A DNA stretch of 64,000 nt from Pseudoips prasinana (GCA_951640165.1 OX621255.1:25828001-25892000); one strand, 5' to 3'; shown: positions 36,698-47,486, counted from the first letter of the stretch. The notes: generated by a model from the letters alone, not told the origin. Numbers and translations are program-made.

Positions 36698-37466
36698 CGG
36701 TCTGGGTTATGTAATATAGACCGGGAACAATGTAAAGATATGTCCACGCTCAGTATAGATAGCTGAAGACTTAGCTGAAGGTACTTCTTACTAGCGTACT
36801 TTATAATATACAGTGACTAGCTACGGTCTGAGTTATGTAATATAGACCGGGAACTATGTAAAGATATGTATGTCTACGCTCAGTATAGATAGCTGAAGAC
36901 TTAGCTGAAGGTACTTCTTACTAGCGTACTTTGTAACATACAGTGACTAGCTACGGTCTGGGTTATGTAATATAGACCGGGAACAATGTAAAGATATGTC
37001 CACGCTCAGTATAGATAGCTGAAGACTTAGCTGAAGGTACTTCTTACTAGCGTACTTTATAACATACAGTGACTAGCTACGGTCTGGGTTATGTAATATA
37101 GACCGGGAACAATGTAAAGATATGTCCACGCTCAGTATAGATAGCTGAAGACTTAGCTGAAGGTACTTCTTACTAGCGTACTTTATAACATAGAGTGACT
37201 AGCTACGGTCTGGGTTATGTAATATAGACCGGGAACAATGTAAAGATACTCGTATGTCCACGCTCAGTATAGAAAGCTGAAGACTTAGCTGAAGGTTACT
37301 GACTTAGCTTACTTTATAACATACAGTAACTAGCTACGGTCTGGGTTATGTAATATAGACCGGGAACAGTGTAAATATATATCCACGCTCAGTATAGATA
37401 GCTGAACACTTAGCTGAAGGTACTTCTTACTAGCGTACTTTATAACATACAGCGACTAGACATAAA
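36698..37466 (+). repeat. Higher-order unit B, 769 bp, near-exact copy of A
   Basis: Every private variant of unit A recurs exactly 769 bp downstream (for example 36061 to 36830 and 36682 to 37451). Confidence 0.85.
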
Positions 37467-37479
37467 GGCAAGGCAGCAC

Positions 37480-37510
37480 TCTTGTTGTCCGTAATTGATA
37501 TTACGGATAA
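37480..37510. repeat. Hairpin at satellite end
   Basis: 'cttgttgtccgtaat' and 'attacggataacaag' pair around TGAT. The same 'ttgtccgtaat' block is part of the early satellite units. Confidence 0.6.
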
Positions 37511-37689
37511 CAAGAGACTAATATAATAAAAGCGAAAGTTTGTGACTGTGTATATTTGTTACTATTTCACGCAAAAACTACCGAACGGAGTTTGATGAAA
37601 CTTTGTAGTAATATTGAATATATATTCGAAAAGCACATAGGCTGTAATTTATAAAGTATATCGCGGTTAAAACCGCGGGGCGTAGCTAG
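37511..37689 (+). mobile_element. Helitron-like element, first of a tandem pair
   Basis: 'gactaatataataaaagcg' at the start (TC lost), a 'cgcggttaaaaccgcggggcg' stem, and CTAG|T at the end. Confidence 0.6.
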
Positions 37690-37720
37690 TGTTACATAGT
37701 GCGCGTTTAATATAAGAATA

Positions 37721-37897
37721 TCACACTAATATAATAATGGCGTAAGTTTGTGAGTGTATGCGTGTGTATGTTTGTTACTTTTTCACGCCTAAATGGATGG
37801 AGCGATTATAATAAAATTTGGTATCCGGACACTCTGGATTAACATATAGGCTATAATTTATAAAGTTTAACGCAGGTGAAACTGCGGTCAAAGCTAG
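37721..37897 (+). mobile_element. Helitron-like element, second of a tandem pair
   Basis: A|TCACACTAATATAATAATGG at the start, CTAG|T at the end. The same 'tgttacatag(t/a)gcgcgttta' spacer follows both elements, so element plus spacer was duplicated. Confidence 0.65.
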
Positions 37898-38047
37898 TGT
37901 TACATAGAGCGCGTTTAGTACAAGAATATTTAACAGTGCTAATGAGCGATGAATGCAAACAAGCACACTATACGGGTTAGGTCTCAGTATACACAGTTGG
38001 CATAACTCGTATGTCAATGGCATAACTCAACGAATATTAGGCGGAGA

Positions 38048-38158
38048 CGGGCCTGGTGGCGTGGTTGGCAAATGCTTGTATTTCACGCTGTTCGATTCTC
38101 ACCCAGGACATATATTTGTATGCATGAATATGTCTGTTTGTCCTTAGTCTGAGCGTAA
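38048..38158 (+). mobile_element. SINE-1, 5' part, interrupted by a Helitron-like element
   Basis: 'ggcgtggttggcaaatgc' A box and 'ctgttcgattctcaccc' (B box shortened), then 'atgtctgtttgtcc', stopping at 'gagcgtaa', where the element at 38159 begins. The SINE continuation is not found after that element, so the 3' half is lost. Confidence 0.7.
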
Positions 38159-38461
38159 TCTATACATATAATAAAATCGTAGGAAAGTCATAACTGTACA
38201 TTGAATATTTTTTTAAAGGATACTTGGGGCGTGATCTGCAATCGGTATCGAAGCCAAATATATAGTTTTTAGAATTTTTGTCTGTATGTATGTCTTGGCT
38301 AAATTCAAACGTACTGCATGGATTTACTTCAAATTTTGCAAGAATATTACTAAGAGGTCGGGTCAACATATAGGCTACATATTATTACACTATCACCTAC
38401 GGGGGAGGAGTTGTGATAATTTATTAAATTTAACGTGGGTAAAACCGCGGGGCACAGCTAG
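38159..38461 (+). mobile_element. Helitron-like element, about 300-bp family
   Basis: A|TCTATACATATAATAAAATCG at the start. The end is a GTGGGTAAAACCGCGG stem and CACAGCTAG|T. Relatives are at 40814-41122 (plus) and 53562-53871 (minus). Confidence 0.75.
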
Positions 38462-38526
38462 TGCTAAATACATTAGAAGACAACTGTGGTTTACACACAG
38501 AATGTCCCATCTACTACCATTTTGAA

Positions 38527-38775
38527 GCACCCATAGCTAGATGCTCTTACATAGTTCTCGATCGGAGTGGTTCAGCATCTATCTAGCTCCGCGGTCAGTC
38601 CAGGTATGGGTGACCACCAAAGTAGTATAGTTTCTGAGCGTTTCCGTACTTCGTAGGGCCGCTAAGCTGTCGGTACAGCTGTAGTCATTAGACTACAGTC
38701 GTTAAGTCGTGTCAGAGGCCTACTGGGCAATATGAACGACTCTGACCCTGGGGTAACCACTGCCTATACGACAAG
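38527..38775 (+). mobile_element. SINE-5S, plus strand
   Basis: 'cccatagctagatgctctt', a 5S-like block with 'ggtcagtccaggtatgggtgacc', then 'cgtttccgtacttcg', 'cagaggcctactggg' and 'ggggtaaccactgccta'. Confidence 0.65.
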
Positions 38776-39199
38776 TAAGTATCTTCCATTTGTTTATTCT
38801 TGCGGACTACAAGAGCTTTACGAATATGTGCACCAGGGTTCAGTAAATGGGCGTCCGTGTCTGTCCTAATTTTAAGCGGGAAAATACGACATGGTATAAA
38901 ACGCTCTAGATGAGTAGTTTCCTATTCCAGTTTGACATTTACAGTAGCCTTAAACCGCTCTCACTCTCATTTTACCGGATAGCAGAGGAAAGCATATAAT
39001 AAAAACATAATAATATATAAAAATAAATAATAACAATATATAAAAAATAAAATATTTTTTGTATACAACTTTATATTACCTGTATATATATACAAAACAA
39101 ACTAAATGAACTATTTTTTTTCTACTATTTATAAATATACGACTAATATAATATAGTATTAATATAATACAATCTAACTATATAGATATTAATAAAATA
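38776..39199. other. No feature seen
   Basis: The last 200 bp is extremely AT-rich (TATA/ATAAA runs). Confidence 0.35.
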
Positions 39200-39520
39200 A
39201 GTATTAAATCTTTAAATTTTGAATAATGATTACGATCTAAGTTTTGTTTTTGCCACTGTATCACCTCCCTTAACAAACACTTTTTAAATCTCCGTACGCA
39301 CTACTGATTATGACCGATGCGTGTAGGTATTGGACTATTTTTTGTTTGAATTCATTTTCTCTAATTACCCTGTTTTTATATTTTGTATTAGTCTAAGTTA
39401 AAAAATTGTATACGCTGTGCTAATATGAATAAGCATGTAAGTACTTTAAAGTTCTATTGTATTTTCTCTGCAAGTGATTTTTGTAATCTTTTGAGAAAAT
39501 AAATGACTTAAACCTAAAAA
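39200..39520 (+). repeat. Dispersed 3'-end repeat, copy 2
   Basis: Counterpart of 19205-19535, ending 'aataaatgacttaaacctaaa'. Small indels distinguish the copies. Confidence 0.7.
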
Positions 39521-40430
39521 AAAGCAGCCGTCTACTAAGTAACTTGCTCCAGGGGACACGTGAAATTATCTTAACTGTAAATATCTATCTCCTTAAAATG
39601 CAACAATCATTGTCTAATATTTCCTAGAAAAAAATATCCCTAATAAAATACCAATTTTCCCCAAAAATACATAGTCATGGCCAATGAAAAATCGCTTATA
39701 AGGATCGCTAACGCTGCAATATTTCCTTCATACCATAACAGTAATCAGAGACACCCATAGCAACCCAAAGTTTGGTTCTGAAGTCATTAGGGGGTGTAAT
39801 TTCACTAATTAGTTTCCGATGTTGAGCACCGCTGGTGGTCGGTAATCACCACGAGTTGTTGATTAATCGATCATTGATGATAGGTGATTGGTAATGAGGT
39901 TTGGATTTAGATGGAATGTCATGTAGAGAAAGTCGACGGATTATACATTTTTAAGCCCTAAATGTGTAGCAATAAATAATATGATTAAAAGGAAATTAAA
40001 TCGTGAATTGTCTAATTATTTTTTCAACAGTCATACGCGGAATATCAGAGGGACTAAACTGGACCTAGACTCCTACAGTCAGTTTTTTTTTTCTTTTTAA
40101 TTTCTTTTTAAATTCTTATTCTACGTATTTAAACTTGTTTGTAAAACTTACTATCTAAATGCTGTGGATATCTGTAATTGTTACAACACAAGGAATGTAT
40201 ATTTAAATAACTTACTGTCATAAATATCTCTGTGTATGTAATGTTGATATTCATTAATAAAAAAAATTAAAAAATATATTCCAGAAAGTTCCATACGACC
40301 GGATAGTCTAATCATCCTTTCTTAGACTCAGCGGTAAGTCATGACACGGTAGCCAGCCGTAAAATGCACCCTTTATGCATTCGTTGCTCATATCGGTTGC
40401 CTTCTCTAACACTATTCAGGCTTTGGATAT
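39521..40430. other. No recognised feature
   Basis: AT-rich. 40260-40300 contains an A-rich run. No frame or family match. Confidence 0.35.
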
Positions 40431-40571
40431 GTACAGACGCCAGCACAATAATCTACCCCGATCTGTCAAATTTCCTCAATTGAAAATGAACCTTATACTT
40501 ATGTGATAAAGTTGAAAATCTATAAAAGAAATTTGACAGATAGCGTTAGCTGGATGTGCTGGCGTCTGCAC
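40431..40571. mobile_element. MITE-T, complete copy
   Basis: GTACAGACGCCAGC at the left, its inverse at the right. The arms are slightly degraded on the left ('cacaataatctaccccg'). Confidence 0.75.
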
Positions 40572-40813
40572 TTCCTCTATTTTTTATAACAAACACGTCG
40601 CGTTCGATCGTCTTCGGTTAATCTTGTCTCTACAATTAATAACTGTTTCTTGTAAAGTCACCCTTGCGCACACTTGATTTAAATAGGCAGAAATACATAC
40701 TTCCTTCTATATTAAAAAAAAATAGCAATCTACCTGATTCCTCGTTGCAAAAGACCATGTTTGTGTATGTATTTAAGTGTATATATATTTCAGTTTTTGA
40801 GGTCACACTCCTA

Positions 40814-41122
40814 TCTATACATATAATAAAATCGTAGGAAAGTCAAAACTGTACATTGAATATTTTTTTAAAGGGATACTTGGGGCGTGATCTACAATTG
40901 ATATCGAAGCAATAAATATAGTTTTTAGAATTTGTGTCTGTTTATCTGTATGTATTTCCGGGCTAAACTCAAAAAGTACTGCATGGATTTACTTCAAATT
41001 TTGCATGAACATTACTAAGAGGTGGGGTCAACATATATGCTAGGTACATGTTATCACCTACGGGGGAGGAGCTGTGATAATTTATAAAATTTAAAGCGGG
41101 TAAAACCGCGGGGCACAGCTAG
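40814..41122 (+). mobile_element. Helitron-like element, about 300-bp family
   Basis: A|TCTATACATATAATAAAATCG ... GCGGGTAAAACCGCGGGGCACAGCTAG|T read as separate terminal blocks; highly similar to 38159-38461. Confidence 0.75.
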
Positions 41123-41221
41123 TACGTAATAAAAATAGGAATGAGTTAAATAAAGATAAAGATATACATAATAAAAATGAATGAAGCATACATAACATGG
41201 TAATACTGCCATAATAGTAAA

Positions 41222-41365
41222 AATATAAAGATGGACCGATGATCTTGTGAAGTGTGTGGAAGCCGCTGGATGCGGGTAGCGTAAGACCGACAATTGTGGA
41301 GATATTTAGGGGATACCTTTGTCCAACAGTGGGTGTCTTTCGGCTGATATGATCATGATGATGAG
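41222..41365 (+). mobile_element. LINE-A 3' tail
   Basis: 'agatggaccgatgatcttgtg', 'gaagccgctggatgcgg', 'ctttgtccaacagtggg' and 'gatgatgag' are the WTDDL...AAGCG end and tail of LINE-A. Confidence 0.7.
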
Positions 41366-41399
41366 TAAAAAGACTATACGATAACTAACGTGTTTAACG

Positions 41400-41505
41400 G
41401 GAGAGTGTGTGTGTGTGATAGTGTGTGCGTGGGCGTGAGTGTGTGTGTATGTGTGTGTACGTGTGTGTGTGTGTGTATGCGTGCGTGTGTGTGCGCGCAC
41501 GTATC
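41400..41505 (+). repeat. (GT)n microsatellite with GC interruptions
   Basis: About 100 bp of alternating purine-pyrimidine GT/GC/AT dinucleotides. Confidence 0.9.
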
Positions 41506-41708
41506 GGTAAGTAATAGGACTAAGATTAAGTCAGTAATAGCTCTGTAAATTTGGAGTTTCACATGCGTTAGTTATCGTTCCGTCCGGTAGGTAATTTATT
41601 TAAACAATTCGATGTTTATTCAGTTAATTAGCATGTATTACTACGTCATGTCTAAATTATTATTCACACAACAATCCACAACTACAACTTTTTACTTTTA
41701 ATTATTTA

Positions 41709-41954
41709 CTTATCGTATGGCCAGTGGTTACTCTAGTGTCAGAGTTGTTCAAGCCGCCCAGTAGGCCTCTGACATGGCTTAACGACTGTTGTCTAAAGAC
41801 TACAACCGGGACCGACAGCTTAACGTGCCCTCCGAAGCACGGACACGCTCAGTAATTAAAACCACTTTGATGGTCACCTATCTATGGACTGACCGCGAGC
41901 CTAGTTACTTAACCTCGCGCATCGCTTTCGGACCGGTGAGAGCATCTAGCTATG
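41709..41954 (-). mobile_element. SINE-5S, minus strand
   Basis: Minus strand: 'catagctagatgctctcacc', 'gcgaaagcgat' region, 'ggtcagtccatagataggtgacc', 'cgtgcttcggagggcacgtt', 'cagaggcctactgggcgg' and a 'ccatacgataag' end. Best copy for the 5S-like head. Confidence 0.7.
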
Positions 41955-42420
41955 ATTTTAATCTAATCTACATATAAGGGATATAAGAAACGAACTAGAA
42001 ATTGTTTTATAACGTAGCCGTAGACGATCTCTCATATATAAAATAGTAAGTAGATACAATCCATTAGCCAGAAAATTGCCAATTTTGGCTTCTTATTGAA
42101 AATACTATAGCACCTTTGAGATGTAAATTGTTTTTTATATCGACTCAAAGAATACTTGAGAAAGGCATTAAAATTCATATGTTCATTATTATACGCTTCG
42201 TATATTTTTTCATTGGTTTCATTTCATTTTAATATGTTACGAAAGAATTTGCGAATTATTCTTATCGAAAAAGCTGTGTTAGATATTGCCAATTTTCCAT
42301 CTAAATTGGTGTTGCAATGTTGCCTACTATAGATAGACTCCCAGTCATGTCTCGTTCTTTTAAGAGTTCCGTACATGACTTCTCTACTTGACTTAGCTTC
42401 CTTCTGAGTACTATGACTAT
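41955..42420. other. No recognised feature
   Basis: AT-rich; no family match. Confidence 0.35.
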
Positions 42421-42540
42421 CTTACTGCGATCGCCAACCCGTCTGCCAAGCGTAATGATTATGGCATTTCCCCCAAGATGAATCTTTGAATCTTGGGCGA
42501 GGCTTGTCCAGCAGTGGAAATTTTTTGCTGTAACTTCGCT
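42421..42540 (+). mobile_element. LINE-A 3' tail
   Basis: 'gcgatcgccaacccgtctgcc', 'aagcgtaatgattatggc' and 'ggcttgtccagcagtgg'. Matches 450-575. Confidence 0.65.
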
Positions 42541-42572
42541 ACAACGTTTATAAAAATACATTTTATACATTG

Positions 42573-42915
42573 ATCACTGCCTCGTTGGTCTAGCGGTAGC
42601 GTTTTCACCCGCAGAGAACGAGGTCCTGGGTTCGAATTCCGGGTCGGGCCACTGAGAGATTTAGGGACTTTTCTGTACAAAGAAAAATTTCATATCAGCC
42701 CGAAGTCTGGGAGTTGGTGGTATTATACCCCCGTGCCTCGGAGAGCACGTAAAGCCATCGGTCCTGCAAGGCGTCCCATCGGATCATGAGAGTGATGGAA
42801 TAGAAAGTGCTCCAGTGTTTGCGCACACACTTGTGCACTATAATATGCCCCGCGCAGATGGCTAATATTTATTGAGACTGACTGCCGTGGCCGAAATTCG
42901 GCTAGGAGGACAACC
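42573..42915 (+). mobile_element. SINE-4, nearly complete
   Basis: 'tgcctcgttggtctagcggt' (A box), 'cctgggttcgaattccggg' (B box, one change), 'cagcccgaagtctgggagttgg', 'tcggagagcacgtaaagcc', 'ggatcatgagagtgatgg' and the end 'attcggctaggagg'. The 'gtacctgacctctttccggt' block is missing. Confidence 0.85.
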
Positions 42916-42979
42916 AAACCATTATTGATCAGAATTTACGTTTGTATATTAGAAGTAGCAGAGCTGGGGGCATCGACAT

Positions 42980-43105
42980 ATGATGACGCTCAGAAAGGTT
43001 CTTTAGTTGCGACCTCGAACCAGAAGACGTAGTGTGGGCAGGCGCCCTACAAGATGGACCAATAATCTTCTCTTGATTGATCTTTGGCTGATATGATGAT
43101 GGTGA
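42980..43105 (+). mobile_element. LINE-A 3' fragment
   Basis: 'cgaaccagaagacgtagtgtgg', 'gccctacaagatggacc' and 'gctgatatgatgatgg'. Confidence 0.6.
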
Positions 43106-43401
43106 TAACAGGAAATTAAAGTATGTTTTTGCAACAGTTATTATGAGATCAGTTTGTGACACAAGTCGTTAAACTCACTCGGCTAGTAATCGCTTATAAT
43201 TCATTCGTGGCTGAGAATGGACTTAGCTTTACTAAAGAAAGACATACAATTTATATTCTACAATAAGGCTGAATCTGAATGGAAAATGTAACAGGTATGT
43301 CACTTTGACAAATCAAGTGCCTTACGCCTTAGTATGTGAATACTGCATGCAACATCATTATCCTATATTATGTATTCCGTAGGTATGTATTGTTAAAGTA
43401 C

Positions 43402-43528
43402 ACACGGCTACACCGGCTACATATCAAGCTAGGCGTTTCCAGTATAAGCTGATCTCGCGTTGCACAGGATATCCATACAATGAGAGGTCATCTTATATGG
43501 ACATTACAGCTTGATATGTAGCCGTGTT
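43402..43528. mobile_element. Foldback MITE, 'acacggctacatatcaagct'
   Basis: The left arm ACACGGCTAC...CATATCAAGCT and the right arm AGCTTGATATGTAGCCGTGT pair. The left arm has an extra 'accggctac' duplication. The centre is about 70 bp. Confidence 0.7.
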
Positions 43529-43610
43529 TACAAAGAAGACGTTCGTGAAAGGGACGATGAGGAGATTGCCAGCGCAAATATGTAAAATGCGAAATATTAT
43601 TAGAAAAATA

Positions 43611-43860
43611 ATATCCTGGGACATTATTCACACACGGCCATCTGATCCCAAACTAAGCAGAGATTGTACTACGAAAACCAGATTACTGAAATACTACATA
43701 TCTACTTTTCTTTTAGAAATACATACTTACATAGTTAATTACATACAGACTCAGGACAAACAAATATGTTCATACTCAGAAATATTTGTCCTGGGTGAGA
43801 ATCAAATCCACGACCTGCGGCGTGCAAGCAATGATGCAAGCATCTACCAACCACGTTAAT
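43611..43860 (-). mobile_element. SINE-1, minus strand
   Basis: Minus strand: 'aacgtggttggtagatgc' head, 'gtcgtggatttgattctcac' (B box mutated), the body and the 'gggatcagatggccgtgtg' end. Confidence 0.75.
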
Positions 43861-43928
43861 GATTAAAATATATTAAACACATTAATATATCAATATATAA
43901 GTACTTACATAATTTTATACACACGATA

Positions 43929-44085
43929 GTACACTTACAACTACCGCCTTTTCCAGCTTTCTAGTCCTAGTCCACCCAACGGTTGTCTGGAAGTGGCTAC
44001 AAAGCAATACGAGCGCCGGTTGTTCGCCGGCCCGTTGGGTGGACAAGGAAAGGTTAGATGGAAAAGGCGGTAGTTGTAAATGTAC
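43929..44085. mobile_element. Foldback MITE, 157 bp
   Basis: 'gtacacttacaactaccgcc' at the left and its inverse, '...aaggcggtagttgtaaatgtac', at the right. The next arm blocks 'tccacccaacgg' also pair. The right end shares GTAC with the adjoining MITE-T copy. Confidence 0.7.
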
Positions 44086-44187
44086 AAACGCCAGCATATC
44101 AAGCTACCCCAATCTGTCAAATTTCCCCAATTGAAAGTGCACCTTATACTTTTGTGATAAAGTTGAAAATCTATAGAAGAAATGATA
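44082..44187. mobile_element. MITE-T, right arm missing
   Basis: GTACAAACGCCAGC, 'ctaccccaatctgtcaaatt' and 'gttgaaaatctatagaagaaat', then unrelated sequence. Confidence 0.7.
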
Positions 44188-44871
44188 ATGCTCATGGATA
44201 TATTGGATCCCGTACCATCTTGCATCAAATTCAAACGTTGTTTTTAAGAGACTATACTTATCATACTAACTCCTACAGAAGTTTTTTTTGTAAATAAAAC
44301 CCGGGTTTTGGAGTAATTTTAAAGAAACGTAAATAACCTAACCTAACCTAAAAAGTAAGTGAGTAGGTATATTTTTTCGATGAAACCAATGACGTGTAAG
44401 TAAATAACGTAAGTATTACATAATATAGACACCAAAAATTCATTACAGCGTATTTCGCTTATATTAGTAGTTACAGATACGAACAATCGCGATACAGGGT
44501 GCGCGAGTGAAACTCATGGATTTATTCGACAATTATATTACATGTGAGCGGGTTACTTATCTAATTGTAATAAACAGTAATAAGGACATAATATCATTGG
44601 ACGCTACCATATGATACCACCAATACCAATAAAACATTACCATGAGTGAGGCTGAATAAAGCGCTCATTGAATCTTAAACTATAATAACCCTTTGGTAAT
44701 CTTAAAATACTCTTAATGACAGACACTATTGCTCATGCTCATGCTCGTGTTGTCTTAGTGAAGCGACTAGGTAAGGAAATAGGGGAGGTAAGGAATAATA
44801 AAAAAAACAAATAGTTCCATATTGTTTTTAATAGTGATTCAAAGTCAACAATATTTATTAACAACAACAAA
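44188..44871. other. No gene seen; short telomere-like run
   Basis: At 44337-44351 there are three CCTAA units, the insect telomere repeat, directly after 'acgtaaata'. The rest is unremarkable AT-rich sequence. 44810-44870 reads as the 3' region of the SWIM frame on the minus strand, with AATAAA. Confidence 0.4.
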
Positions 44872-45168
44872 TCATTCATCATAATATTCCTGAAAAAAAT
44901 CATCTAAAACTGGTGCAGTCACACTATTATACCGTCCCCAGCTCAAATACCACACTACTGTCATCACATGAGCACAGCAGCCCACTGTTCGCTTACCGAC
45001 GAGGCAGCTGCAGCAATAAACTACTATGCTTTCTAATGTGTTGGCCACAGCATCAGACGTTTGTTCTATTGAATGTGTATGTAGATTTCTGGCTATCAAA
45101 AATGAACAATTGATACATTGGTTTTGCCGAACTGTCGGCGTCAGTCTGTTTACTCTACGACCCGACAT
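44872..45168 (-). pseudogene. SWIM zinc-finger fragment, probably transposase-derived
   Basis: A 98-residue frame (MSGRRVNRLTP...) ending in YYDE. Seen: YCCSCLVGKRTVGCCAHVMT, a C-x-C...C-x-H arrangement followed by WYLSWGRY. This is the SWIM zinc-binding motif found at the C-terminus of MULE and Zisupton/KDZ-type transposases and in related uncharacterised animal proteins. The DDE core is absent. Treated as a solo 3' fragment of such an element or as a domesticated piece. Upstream there is no clear promoter or acceptor. Confidence 0.5.
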
Positions 45169-45740
45169 ATTTGTACAATGATACACAGAAATAAGTTAAC
45201 AACAAGTTATTTTTCTCAAAACACAATACTATAAAAATCTCAAATCAATTCAATTCTCAACTGTAAAAACACAGACAAATGTCAGAAAGAAATATGTTTG
45301 ACGGGGTTTAGGGATGCGATCGATGAATCATAATCTTTAGTAAGAAAATCGATATTGTGTCAATTAGTAATACTAAATCGATTTGGTGTACTGGTTTAAT
45401 TTTAATTGTTACGTTATTGAACGAAACGAAAGCAATGCTAATAGGTACATATAATTCGTATAATGTTTTGAAGCAAACCGTATATTTATTACAAAATAAA
45501 CTATTTGAATAACTGGTTAGTCGATTCATCAAAAATAATTTCTATTGCATTCACATCTCTATGACCGGTTGTGTGACGAGAATATAAAACAATGTTCATA
45601 CTTTTAAACTTAAAAATTAAATTCCCTGTTCAAAAATCAAATCCATGAAACGTAATGTCCTAAAATAATATGAAAAGAATTACTATACAATTATGATCTT
45701 GATGCATGAGACTTCATGGTACCATTTTTGGTCATTCTCT
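45169..45740. other. No recognised feature
   Basis: AT-rich sequence without frames or family matches. Confidence 0.35.
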
Positions 45741-45780
45741 TTTGACAGATTGGGGTAGCTGGATGTGTCGGCGTCTGTAC
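45741..45780. mobile_element. MITE-T, solo right end
   Basis: 'tttgacagattggggtagc' and 'ggcgtctgtac'. About 40 bp remains. Confidence 0.65.
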
Positions 45781-45910
45781 TATCCTGCGTATAAAAAAAT
45801 CCAAATTATGTACTTATGTACAAGTTACATTAATATATCTATCTAGTACGAAACCCAACCGAAATGTAATTTTGAAGTATGTTCACCGATTAAAGTTATA
45901 TATACTTGAC

Positions 45911-46158
45911 GGTCACCGTCGCCTAGTTGGTAGTGCTCCTGCCTACGAAGCTGGTGGTCCTGGGTTCGAATCCCGGTAAGTGCAAATATTTATGTGATGA
46001 GCACGAATATTTGTTTCTGAGTCATGGATGTTTTCTATGTATATAAATATTTATCTATCTATATAAGTATGTATATCGTCGCCTGGTACCCATAGTACAA
46101 GCTTTGCTTAGTTTGGGGCTAGGATGATCTGTGTGACATTGTCCCGAGATATTATTAT
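45911..46158 (+). mobile_element. SINE-2, full copy
   Basis: 'cgcctagttggtagtgctcc' (A box), 'cctgggttcgaatcccgg' (intact B box), the body and the tail 'gggctaggatgatctgtg'. Confidence 0.85.
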
Positions 46159-46574
46159 ATAGATATTTTATTATATATTTTACAAACTGAGGACATAACA
46201 TAAACACCTTGATAAAAAGACCGTAGCGACTCGCAATTTCTTTTCAACTACATTTTTAAGAGAGCTTTTAAAAAATTCAAGAGTCGACGCCAAAAAACGT
46301 TTAGAGTGTCTCAAGAAAATATTCATGCCACCCTCAAGTCTCATTGTTATTCATGAACCGCTGAAATGCTGACCAAACCCTGTGTGACCAATTATGAAAA
46401 AAGTAATTGATGATAAAACGTTATTTCATGACGTCATTCTAAGTGATTTTAAACGAAGAATTTGAATAAACGGAGTTCAAATTAAATTGTTGAAATCTTA
46501 TCGCAATGGAGAGGAAAGTAAGGGTTTATACCCGACTTCAGAAAAGGAGGAGGTAATTCATTCAACTATGTATA
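46159..46574. other. No gene seen
   Basis: 46530-46555 has 'cccgacttcagaaaaggaggagg', the start of the repeat also seen at 2780. Otherwise AT-rich. Confidence 0.35.
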
Positions 46575-46985
46575 TCATTATTGAAATGAAATAAAATGAA
46601 ATGAAATTTATTCAGCACTTGGGTATTAAAATACACTTGTACTTGTCAAGGTCACAATGCAGTACATAAACATGGTGGATAGTATAAAAGTTACAAAAAA
46701 AATTGTTAGTCCGTGTGTGCGGTTTGTTTTATTGCATATATTTTCTGAAATCCTTAAATAAATAACAAGTTACTAATCTATTGTTTTGAAATTTAGATCT
46801 ACTATATTAAAATTAAAGAATGAAAGACTAAAGCAAAAAAACGAAATTCTAAATGAGGGTGTGATCACATGCACGGGATCACCGATCACGCGTTAATGGG
46901 CCAAAGCGATCCTCGTCGCTGAGGAACCTACCCTAGCTAGCCTGCGGCTTTCTCTAGCTACCTAGGTGGACGACCCGGAGATATT
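46575..46985 (-). mobile_element. 3'-terminal LINE remnant (copy 2 of 2)
   Basis: Uninterrupted counterpart of 395-985, starting with an ATGAAATTTATT block (AATAAATTTC on the minus strand) and ending at 'tttctctagctacctagg'. Confidence 0.55.
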
Positions 46986-47279
46986 TTGGAATGTTTTTGG
47001 AATTACGGAGGTATTTTGGAATGTTACGTACATTTTGTATCTTCATTGCTTGTGAATCTATTTTTTCATTTTTTAAGTGAAAACTTCTTTAGGTGCGTGA
47101 CCATTTTTTGGTTGAACAAAAATTATAGAACTCGCGACATCGTCACACTTACCATGGCCTAGATTTATAATGATTATATTGTGGATGATTTTGATTAGAA
47201 GTGTAAAAAATAGTTTCCACTTCTATCGGAAGGCCTAAAAGACTGCCCCGTTTGTTTTTTTTAATAGAGAATGCATTCA
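46986..47279. other. No feature seen
   Basis: A short direct repeat ('gattttggaatgtt' type, 'gaggtattttggaatgtt') at 46980-47025 only. Confidence 0.3.
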
Positions 47280-47410
47280 TGATATTTGCTGTGTGGTGAT
47301 GGCGGCGATATTGGAATAATCATCACGGCGGCGGTGGCGGTTATGGAATATCCCCCAAAGATGATTATTTGAGGAGGCTTTTGTCCAGCAGTGGACTTCT
47401 TACAGCTGTT
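47280..47410 (+). mobile_element. LINE-A 3' tail
   Basis: 'ggttatggaatatcccccaaag', 'aggcttttgtccagcagtgg' and 'cagctgttatgacg'. GCG-rich lead-in ('cacggcggcggtggcgg'). Confidence 0.6.
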
Positions 47411-47486
47411 ATGACGAATTGTGTTAAAATCGAGTAAAAAAAAATTAAGTAGCGTGTGTTTTTTAAATTATTATTATTATTATTAG

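Larger units (their letters stand above)
34880..37466 (+). repeat. Satellite array of about 20 units (120-145 bp)
   Basis: The core 'ctgggttatgtaatatagaccggg ... ccacgctcagtatagatagctgaa ... cttactagcgtactttataacatac' recurs from about 34.9 to 37.47 kb. The first four units are older, more diverged and longer, about 134-144 bp ('gttatatagagcggggac', 'aaggcagcaacttattgtcc'). Later units are 120-130 bp and nearly identical. The 'ggcagca.ctt.ttgtccgtaat' block appears in the leading units and again just past the end. Confidence 0.9.

Noticed and set aside
34880..37466. CRISPR-like regular repeats
   Set aside because: Repeats are contiguous satellite units of 120-145 bp without unique spacers, and the genome is eukaryotic.
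41306..41562. His/Thr-rich frames
   Set aside because: Translation of the (GT)n/(CA)n microsatellite.
42573..42650. Possible glycine- or aspartate-type tRNA at the SINE-4 head
   Set aside because: Continues into the SINE-4 body shared by about ten copies. Not a stand-alone tRNA.
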